The position numbers and the translations under genes were made by a program. Below the pieces are notes generated by a model that was given only the letters and a program-made list of their open reading frames with translations, was not told the origin of the DNA and searched no databases. Below are positions 53,549 through 62,190 of a stretch of 64,000 bases of DNA, piece by piece; the first letter of the stretch is position 1; each line of letters begins with the position of its first letter. The stretch is from Amoebophrya sp. A120 (taxonomy: Eukaryota; Sar; Dinophyceae; Syndiniales; Amoebophryaceae): the NCBI GenBank assembly GCA_905178155.1, contig CAJINV010000009.1, forward strand, positions 3,785,556 to 3,849,555, given 5' to 3'.

Positions 53549-56500
53549 ATGCTTCCCAGCTCTATTGGGCAGCTGTCCTTCGGGGCAGCTGCGAACAGCA
53601 ACCAGAACAGAACGTCACCCAATGTTCCTTCATCCGCATCAAATAACAAGTCCTCAGCCGACGATGAAACCGCGTTCGCACTGGAGTTACTCGCCCAGGC
53701 GGAAGGAGCCGGCACTGCCGCCCCCGCAGCCGACATTGACTTGGCAGCGTTGCTTTCATCCATCGGCGCCTCCAGTCCAGTGGAAGACGTCGCAGCACCA
53801 GGAGCAGCTGGAGCTGGAGCTGGAGCTGCGCCGCATCCTTTGAAAACCACCAGCAATGGCGACCTCGCGGCTTCCGCTGCGCCCTCAAAGCCAGCGTCAA
53901 GCCCCAACGTGGACGACACCGCCGGGTTGACGATCCAAACGATGGCAGCGCCGGCTGGGGGACTGCGAAATTTGAATTCCGTTTCCGCCGACGGGTTAGT
54001 ACCGGGAGGCGGGGGGCTCAGTAGTGACAATTTGATGAAGGTGAGCAGTATGCAAAGTGGAGATTTTTCACAACAGCAGCATCAACAACAGCAAGGTGGA
54101 TCAAATTCCAAACAGCCCTCAGTTGCAGGCGGGAATATTAAAATGTCCGGGGGCACCTCCGGAGGAGCAGAAAATAATGCAGGAGCTGCTTCCTCCTCTA
54201 CTGCAAATAACAAAGCCGGCAACGCAACGTCTTCCTCCGGACCATCAAATGCGACCGTGAACAATAAGCACAGCAAGAAGACCATCAGGATTTTGAATGC
54301 GGGGGATAACGTGACAAAACGCATGGAGACGATGAAACGCTACTTAAATTTCCTCGTCGACGCCGCCCGGGACATGTTCCACATCTACTCGAAAAAGTAC
54401 ATCGACGAGGGGTTAGGAAGACCAGAAGTGCAGGAGGATATATCAAATGTAAAAATGTCTGGGTCTGGAAGGTTGGAACTTGTGACGCAGACTCTGGAAC
54501 ACACAAAAACTTGTGTTGCATGAGCGGCAAAAGCTGTCCATTTCTTGGCACGCAAGTAGGAAGTTTCTCATGCGGGACAGGCATCATGAGGCGTGCTCAA
54601 AACCTGTGATGCTTTTGCCTGCATCAGACGCCACTTGCGTGATCCGAAATATGCATGACAAATCTCAGAATCTTCCAGACCCAGACATTTTTACATTTGA
54701 TAAGATGCGATCCTGTACAACCAGAAGCTTTCCAACTGGATAAAACCCGAGGACATGAAAGAGCGGGACCAAATAATACGAGAATTGTGCTCCTCTGGGT
54801 ACAGAGAGGTTTTGTGTGAGGTCGCGGATCAGGAGATCATCGAAAGATTTCTCGACCTATTCCGGGAGGACCGGCCGGGCGGGATTCCCTTTCACCTGCA
54901 GAATGGGCAGTATACTCCGGAAATGATGAGGCAGTGGAATGCTACATCAGAGAGCAATAAAACCGCGGAGTTGCTACTGGATAAATCCTTTTTCCGGATC
55001 TTCTTGACAGAACACCAGAAGCGGGATTTTTTCGTGTTATACGGGTTGAACTTATTCCAGGATTTCGGCATGCACCGGCAATACGGCAGGGTAGGATTGC
55101 AGGCGGCGTTAGGGCAACTGGACGCACTGCAGATGTCAACGGATTTGGGGATTGCCAGTCCGAATAGTCCAGCTTTGTCAGACGACACGGAAATGTCAGG
55201 CGGGGAGGAAGAAACGGCGAGAATCAGGCAACAGCAAAGACAGAACAATAACCAGAACGCGAATGCCGGGAACAACGGCATATTCCAACAACTACAGCAC
55301 GACAGTCTGAACACGAAATTACTCCCTCCTGAGGAAGAGTCCCTCGGCGTCCCAGTTCCCGCGGTTGTGGTCGACGGGATGCCAAAAACGATCAATATTT
55401 TCCCGGAGGGCCACGTTTTTAACCCGACGGCTGACGAGAGGAAAGCAGCCGACCAGGTGGTGCAAGCGACAGAAACACTGATTGACAACATTCTTTTTGT
55501 CGATTCCGTCGAGTTCGAGCAGGAAGTTTCCAAGAAACTCGGGCAGGAGAAGGTGCAGCACGCAATTCGGAGATGTATCCACAGAAAAAAACCCATCCAC
55601 ATCCATTTTTTGCATGACAAGCACAGAACTTTATTGATTGGCGGCTAGTTAGTTCCTTTTCGTTGTATTTCCATTCTTTTGTCATGCAGTTTCTCTTGGC
55701 CTTTATTTGGGCTGGTGTTGAGTCTCCAGGGACTATCAACGGCTATTGTCTAAGCTTCTTTCCGCCGCTCCTGGTTTTGTATGTTTTTCTGCTGCCACCA
55801 CATCAGACTACTGGCGCGCCCTCACATACGAGAGCTAATAGATTTACTTGATGTTCACGCTACTTCTGTAGCCTTCTCCGACGTCGTTTGTTTCGGTTGT
55901 GAGTGTCCGGACCTCTGAGTGAGCTCTTATGTGCTTGTGACCAGTAGCTGTGCGATATACTGAATAGAGTTTCTAATGCTTATAAGACTAAAAGCTTATA
56001 CATACAATAACCGCGTATTTTTCGCGTGGTTGTTCATGGTGGAGCCGGCGCCTGTACCCATGAACAGCCATCTAAGACGCGGAAAATAGCGAGCACTCTA
56101 CTTCGGTTTCCCTAGTTGACACATGGTGCCTGGTTTTCCTCTTCCCCACCTGCTGCCATTACTTCGGTGGTATCGGCTTCGTCCGATCTTGTTTGTATTT
56201 ACCGACGTTTCTGGCATTTTGTATGTCGGGTCGTTGACCCTTTGGGAATGAAAACTAGGCTTGTGCGCCTGTATTTGCACTCCATGTTCAGCTCTCGCTT
56301 GTATGATTTGCATTTACATGCTACTTCTTAGGGTAGCAAGGGAAATTAGAATAGAGACGGTACAGGCAGAAGTGGTTTTGACCGGTCTAGTTTTAGAGTT
56401 ACCTATGCGCGCTAAAGAGTTTTAGTTTATCTTTTCACTTATCATTTTTGGGACAATCTTTTTATACTGGGCTATTCCATTCTTTCCCATCCTGGATCAC

Positions 56501-58269
56501 GAAGCTGTAGCAGCTTGGCCACATTTGTCATGCAGTTTTTCGTTTTGGTCATACTCTCTGGTTTTTTCCTCTCGTGGCAATTTGTACCTGGTGTCCCTGT
56601 TTGTCATGCAAATCCTACCATCTACGCTGTTTCTGGCCTCTTGCATGTTGGTCCTTGGACGTTGGTGCCACGATCGCAACTCCTTTTCCAGGACCTTAGT
56701 TTCCCGCCTGCTACAACCTCGTGCTTCCACTTTTTTGGATGGTGTTTTTACTGGGGGTAGAGCTGTGTCATAGTTCCTACTTCAAACCCTTTTACTTTTT
56801 ATTTTGGTTCCCTCGGTGCTGAGACAGGGAGTTTGCACAGAGTTATTTCTACCTAGATAACAACCAACTCACGTCGCAGCCGTCCCAGGAGTTTCGATTG
56901 TTGTCTCTCGGTAGAAATCACGCCGTTCAAATATTTCTGTTTTGGAGTTTACTGGGTACGCGGTTAAGCTTGTCTTTCGATAGAAGTCGCGTTGTCCAAT
57001 AATTTCTTCTAGAGTTTACCGGGTAAGAAGTTTACCGGGTTTACCGGGTCGCACAGCAATGTGAATCCGATTTGCTTGCTGCTGCTATGTATGTTTTGTA
57101 TGACATCGCGGTGCCACCTTTAGCATGGCTTCGCCTTTATTCGTAAAAATGTATGTGTGGCGATTTGTATCAGTCTCTGCCCTTCGTTACTGCTGCACTT
57201 CCTTCGTAAATTCCTGCTGTCTCGTAAATGGAGCTAGATCGCAAATTCGTGCGCTCCTCATTCTGAAAAATTGGATCTTCCCGGCCTTCCCCTCGTGCCC
57301 ACGTAGATGTAGGTCTCTACCCTTTTACTTCCTCCGTGTCGTGTAGTTTTGTCTTGTTTCTTGCCTCATCCTTGTAGCGCTAGATCGCGGATCCCGCTTC
57401 CTCGCAGGGGCAGCTGTTTTTTTTCCGTCTTGCCAGCGGAGCTGTGGAGGGGTTGGGGTTGCAGCTGCGGCTGCTTGCTTGTAGATTTATTGTGGTTCGA
57501 GTACGTTATAGGAAAGGGCGTTTATTTTGGTATGTGGGCGTTCCTGATATTGCCGCTCGGGCTTATCCGTATCGCTACATGTATCTCTGACCTTTTATTG
57601 GTTTTAAAAAAAGTAACCAGGCCCTCTTTGCGATCTCCGGTGAAGAACTATAGCGCGCAATTCCTAACTTAGTCCCTGGCTCGGTCTGCTAATCCGGGTA
57701 AGTAGCAACATCGTCGCGCTTCTTCACTAAATCGCTTACTGGTGCCTGCCCGCTCGGGGAATAATTACATAAACGGCTGCCGCTTGTGGTGGTCAGAGGC
57801 GTTCGAGTCTACCTAGTCCCTAGCTGCGCGCTACTCTTTTAGTTCGTGCGGGCTCCAGGTGCTGCGATCACCGGCAGGAGCATAACAACAGCGAGCATAA
57901 GGACGTTAGATTTTTGATTGCTTTACATTACAAGACCGGCGCTTTTTGCATCGGCCCGCCGAAGCTTTGCGTGCGGGTTCAGCAGTCTTCTTTCTCGCGA
58001 AAAAGGTGAGTCTCCTGACCCTTCTGGTCGTCACCATTCCGCCGGTGTCTGTGCTCTCGGGCGCGTCACCCACCTCAGGACCTCAGGTTAAGAGTTTGTC
58101 GACGTAATTTACAAAGGGACGCCCTGCCCTTAGTTTCCCAACATGACAAGCACAGAACTTTATGTATGTTTTGCATGACAAATTGGATGTGGATGGGTGT
58201 TTTTTCCTGGATAAGATGTTCTGACTTCGCAAAGCGACAGTTTTACAACTTCTGCTTCGACCGGTGTGT
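53549..58269 (+). CDS. Unknown protein, 3'-incomplete, split by introners
   Basis: Exons 53549-54439, 54707-55575 and 58219-58269 give 603 codons plus two bases, still open at the next introner. The N-terminal 210 residues are Ala/Ser/Gly/Gln-rich. Ordered sequence then follows: TIRILNAGDNVTKRMETMKR and YLNFLVDAARDMFHIYSKKY, continuing after the introner with DAILYNQKLSNWIKPEDMKE and RDFFVLYGLNLFQDFGMHRQ. The last part has VDSVEFEQEVSKKLGQEKVQ and, only after the 2.64-kb element is removed, RRCSDFAKRQFYNFCFDRCV with a CxxxC-like pair. No family is recognised. The missing 3' part must lie beyond the satellite or is lost. Confidence 0.75.
54440..54701 (+). mobile_element. Introner, family A, 262 bp
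   Basis: The usual TATCAAATGTAAAAATGTC follows one extra A, and the end is CATTTTTACATTTGAT. The TSD is AGGAT/AAGAT (4 of 5). Excision gives EVQED-AILYNQKLS. It is near-identical to 43099-43361 in inverse orientation. Confidence 0.9.
56012..56092. repeat. Imperfect hairpin in giant introner
   Basis: CGCGTATTTTTCGCGT then GGTTGTTCATGG on the left pairs with CCATGAACAGCC then ACGCGGAAAATAGCG on the right, around a GCCGGCGCC palindrome. Confidence 0.7.
56901..57050 (+). repeat. Two tandem copies of about 57 bp and TTTACCGGGT repeats
   Basis: TTGTCTCTCGGTAGAAATC to GGAGTTTACTGGGT (56901-56957) is repeated at 56970-57024 as TGTCTTTCGATAGAAGTC to AGAGTTTACCGGGT. Two more TTTACCGGGT units follow. 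Confidence 0.7.
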
Positions 58270-58461
58270 TATCAAATGCAAAATTGTCTGGGTCTGGAAA
58301 CTTGTGATGCTGGGTGGCGTATCGTGATGAAGCCACAAGTGCTGGCTCAGCATGACAAGTTTCTGAGCCTGCTCTAGGTGATGCCTATTCTGCATGACAA
58401 AGACAAACTGCGTCTCTGCATGACAGAGAAGTGGAGCTCTTGGGTAACGTGCATGACAAAC
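58270..58461 (+). mobile_element. Introner, family A, left end only; continues into satellite
   Basis: Starts TATCAAATGCAAAATTGTC after TGTGT and follows the element at 47678 for about 190 bp (GATGCTGGGTGGCGT, GTGGAGCTCTTGGG). Homology stops near 58461, where GC-rich sequence begins. No right TIR occurs before the window end. Confidence 0.88.
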
Positions 58462-58740
58462 AAGGTCCGAGCGTGGGGACAGGGTCCCCACGCGGGCCCT
58501 TGGCTTCGGTTTCGGCCTGGGGCTTCGTTCGGCCCGGGCCTTTGGCTTGGGGTTTCGGCTTGGGGTTTCGGCTTCAGGCGACGGCGACAGACAGGCGACG
58601 GAGGTGGACTGTGGTGCGCCTTGTGCAGAACTGCCACCGCCCCAGAGGCGCGGAACGAGCTCTGCGAAGTTCGCGCAACAAATCTGGACGCGGGGCGTCG
58701 CTCCCTCGCATGAAAGCAAGGGCCGAGGCACGAAGCCGGG
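58462..58740. other. Transition from introner to satellite
   Basis: Opens with a perfect palindrome GTGGGGAC-AGG-GTCCCCAC (58473-58491), then GGCTTGGGGTTTC short tandem repeats and a GGCGACGG stretch. No gene. This is the junction where the GC-rich array entered the introner. Confidence 0.6.
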
Positions 58741-61212
58741 AGGGCGATAGCCGGAGAAGCAAGAAACAGAGCGGGGCAGGGCTGGCCAGCTGGACGGCTT
58801 TGCGGCCTTGAGTTTTCGGAAGAGCCGCCCAAACTTGAAAAACTCCCGCCAGCTTTTTCACGCTTCCCCGCTCTCGCATTGATTTCGGCCAGCGTGTGGC
58901 TTCGGGTTCGTTCCGTGCGATGGCCGGGGGAGCAAGGTAGGAAAAGAGCGGGGCAAGGGTGGGGCTGGCCAGCTTGGTGGCTTTTTGGCCTTGGGTTCGT
59001 TTTCGGAAAAGCCGGCCAAACTTGAAAAGATTTCTCAAGTTTGTCCAAGCTCCCCCGCTTTCGCGGTGCCTGTTGCCAAAATGTGGCCGCGGGGCTTCGC
59101 GCGATAGCCGGAGAAGCAAGGAACAGAGCGGGGCAAGGCTGGCCAGCTGGGCGGCTTTGCGGCCCTAGCTTTTCGGAAAAGCTGGCCAAACTCGAAAAAA
59201 CTTCCAAGCTTTTCCAAGGCTCCCCGAGTTCACAGCACCGCCCTACGGCCAAAGTGCGGCCCCGGAGCTTCGCGCGATAGCCGGAGAAGCAAGGAACAGA
59301 GCGGGGCAAGGCTGGCCAGCTAGGCGGCTTTGCGGCCTTGGGTTTTCGGAGAAGCTGGCTCGGTGGCCCAACTTGCAAAGCCGTTCCAAAGTTTTTCAAG
59401 ATTCCCGCCCTTGTATTACCTTCCTCCAGCCGCGCCAGGGCTGGCCGCGGGACTTCACGCGATAGGCGGAGAAGCAAGGGACAGAGCGGGGCAAGGCTGG
59501 CCAGCTGGACGGCTTTGCGGCTTTGGGTTTTCGCAAAAGCTTGCCAAAAGCCGAACAGCTTCAGGCCTTTTGCAAGATTCCCCGCTTTCGCATTACCTTC
59601 CTTCTACAGCAAAAACGTGGCCGCGGGCGGGGCTTCGCGCCCGCGATAGCCGGAGAAGCAAGGAACAGGGGGAGTGGGGCAAGTTGGCAAGGGTGGCCAG
59701 CTTGACGGCTTTGCGGCCTGGGCTTTTCGGAAGAGCTGGCCTGCCAAAGTTCCTAAAACTTCGCGCGTTTTTTGCTTTTCGGGATCATTTCCCACGGTCG
59801 CACTACGTACGGCCAAGATGTGGCCGCGGGGCTTCGCGCGATAGCCGGAGAAGCAAGGAACAGAGCGGGGTAAGGCATGGCGGCTTTGTGGTGTGGGTTT
59901 TCGGAAAAGCTGGCCAAACTTGACAAATTTTGCAAGCGCTGCCAAGGTTTCCAGCATTCGCACCACCCCCGGCCACAGTGTGGCCCCGGGCCTTCGCGCG
60001 ATAGCCGGAGAAGCAAGGAGCAGCCAGAGCGGGGAAAGGCTGGCCAGCTTGGCGGCTTTGATTGCGGCCTTCATTTTTCGGAAAAGCTGGCCAAACTTTA
60101 AGGCTTTTTGCAAATTTTTCCAAGATTCCCCGCTTTCGCATTGCCTACGGCCAAAAACGTGGCCGCGGGGCTTCGGGCGATAGCCGGGGAAGCAAGGAAT
60201 AGGGCGGGGCAAGGCTTGCTGGGGGGGCAGCTTGGTGGCTTTTTGGCCTTGGGCTGAATTTCGGAAAAGCTGGCCAAACTTGAGCTCAAGCCTTTTGCTT
60301 TTCAGGATGCATAGACTTCGCGCGGCCCCATTGCGAACGTACGGCCAAGCTGTGGCCTCGGGGCTTTGCGCGATAGCCGGAGAAGCAAGGAAAAGGGCGG
60401 GGCAAGGCTGGCCAGCTTGACGGCTTTGCGGCCCTGGGTTTTCGGAAAAGCTGGCCAAACTTGGCAAAGCTTTCCAAGGTTTTTCAAGCTTTCCCGCTTT
60501 CGCATTACCTCCGGCCAAAATGTGGCCGCGGGGCTTCGCGCGACCGATAGCCGGAGAAGCAAGGAACAGAGCGCGGCTAGGCTGGCCAGCCGGCTGGGCG
60601 GCTCTGCGGCCTTGAGTTTCCGGAAAAGCTGGCCAAGCTTGAAAAAATTTCTTTGCTCAAGTTTGTCCAAGATCCCCCGCGCTCGCATTACCTACGGCCA
60701 AAATGTGGCCTGGGGGTTTCGCGCGATAGCCGGGGAAGCAAGGAACTGCGCGGGCCAAGGCTGGCCAGCTGGACGGCTTTGAGTTTCCGGAAAGGCAGGC
60801 CAAACTTCAGAAAAGTTAAAGCCCCCAAGCCATTCCGCGACCTCCTGTCTTCGCTTTACCTACGGCCAGCATGTGGCCGCGGGGCTTCGCGTGATACATA
60901 GCCGGAGAAGGAAGGAACAGAGCGCGGCAAAGTTGGCCGGCTGGACGGCTTTGCAGCATTGGTGTCTCGGAAAAACTGGCCAAGCTTGCGAACGTTTCCC
61001 ATGCTTTAGCGAGCCCCCCCGCTTATTTTCGCACTACCTGCGGCCAGCTCGGGGCCTCGCGCGGTAGCCGCAGAAGCAAGGAAAAAGGCGGGGCAAGGCT
61101 GGCCAGCTGGGCGGCTTTGTGGCCTTGGGTTTTCGGAAAAGGCGGACAAACTTGCAAAAATTTTCCAAGCTTTTTCAAGATGTCCCGCGCTCGCTCGCAT
61201 TGCCTACGGCCA
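58741..61212 (+). repeat. GC-rich satellite array, part 1 (about 14 units)
   Basis: The unit of about 160-196 bp contains GATAGCCGGAGAAGCAAGG, ACAGAGCGGGGCAAGGCTGG, CCAGCTGGACGGCTTTGCGG, TTTTCGGAAAAGCTGGCC, AAACTTG and CGGCCAAAATGTGGCCGCGG. Anchor positions are about 58746, 58919, 59103, 59276, 59461, 59643, 59839, 60000, 60180, 60371, 60546, 60724, 60893 and 61063. Long open frames on both strands here follow from the GC-rich repeat and are not genes. Confidence 0.9.
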
Positions 61213-62190
61213 GAACGTGGCCCCGGAACTTGAAGCCCCTACAGAAAAAGCTTTGCAGGGTTTGGCCCCTAGTGGAAAAATTTCAAAAAATCCGAGTTGC
61301 CCAGAATCAAAGAACTCGGAAAAAACAACAAAAAAGCACTGCTTTTTTTTGGATTCGGGCGGCCGTCGGGTCTGTCTGCTAGCTTCACGTCCCGAATCTC
61401 TGCCGGGGCGCAGGCTTCTGTGTTTCGGTGGGGTTTCCTGGGGCTCTTCTTGGTCGTTCCGCCTCCTTCTTCTCCGGCGTCGCGTCTCAGTGTGGCCCGG
61501 CTTCCGGGATTGTGGTTGTTCAGGAAATCGGGCCGCCGGTTTGTCCGGGTTTCTTCGCTTTCACAGTTTTTGTGAAGTTTCGCCGGGAAGAAATGCCCGA
61601 AAAAAATTGCAGACCTCGCTGGCCTGCATCAAGTGGGCAACAGAAAAAATTGGAAAAAAATTTCGGAAATCGGGCAAATAGGGAAAACCAATGGGATTTT
61701 CCCTATGTGGCCGAATTTTCGAAATTTCTTCGGCCCTCATTCTATGCCCCCCGGGCCCCAATCGAAGGCTTTTTTGTGGGCCGTTGAGTTTTTTTTTTTA
61801 ATTGCCGTTTTGAAGTTTTTTCTTTTAAATTTCCCGGGCGGGGTTTTTGTTGGCTCTTGGCGGGGGGAAATGCGTCGCCGTGGTCAGTCTGAAGCTGTCG
61901 CGTATGTTCCGCCATGTCGGGCTTTTTCATGTTTCCATGAGTCTTGTCGCATTGGGTTGGCATGCAAATCGTCGCTCTTGGTCGGACACAGGATCCCCGG
62001 GGCTGTCTTGCTGGTCTTGTGGGGCCACCGCCCTTCTTCTCGCCCCACGGGAATGGGATTCGCTTACGTCTGACGGGCAGCTTGGTTCGTTCTCTGCTTT
62101 CGGCCGATCCGGCCCGGGGAGCGAAGTTGGCAAATTTGGAAAAAGCGCTGCACCTTTTTCGCCCAAAGCCAAAGCTTTAGGGGCAAAATC
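61213..62190. other. Non-repeat spacer inside the satellite
   Basis: About 1 kb without the satellite unit. It contains two adjacent hairpins, ATAGGGAAAA...TTTTCCCTAT (about 61678-61706) and GGCCGAATTTTCGAAATTTC then TTCGGCC (about 61711-61737), and a T-tract near 61791. The frame at 61217-61681 is not convincing as a gene. Confidence 0.6.

Larger units (their letters stand above)
55576..58213. mobile_element. Giant introner, family D, 2,638 bp
   Basis: Starts TATCCACAGAAAAAAACCC then ATCCACATCC and ends GGATGTGGATGGGTG then TTTTTTCCTGGATA. The exact TSD is AGATG (55571-55575, 58214-58218). Both ends also carry GCATGACA and ACATGACAAGCACAGAACTT-type repeats. Excision joins AIRRC-SDFAKRQ. No transposase-like ORF was found. 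The interior contains a hairpin at 56012-56092 and tandem motifs near 56900-57050. Confidence 0.88.

Noticed and set aside
58374-60518. Long open frames on both strands in the GC-rich repeat (for example 367 and 304 codons on the minus strand)
   Set aside because: They repeat with the satellite unit and occur on both strands, so they reflect GC-rich composition and not genes.
61217-61681. 154-codon frame in the satellite spacer
   Set aside because: Overlaps other frames, has atypical composition and shows no domain.
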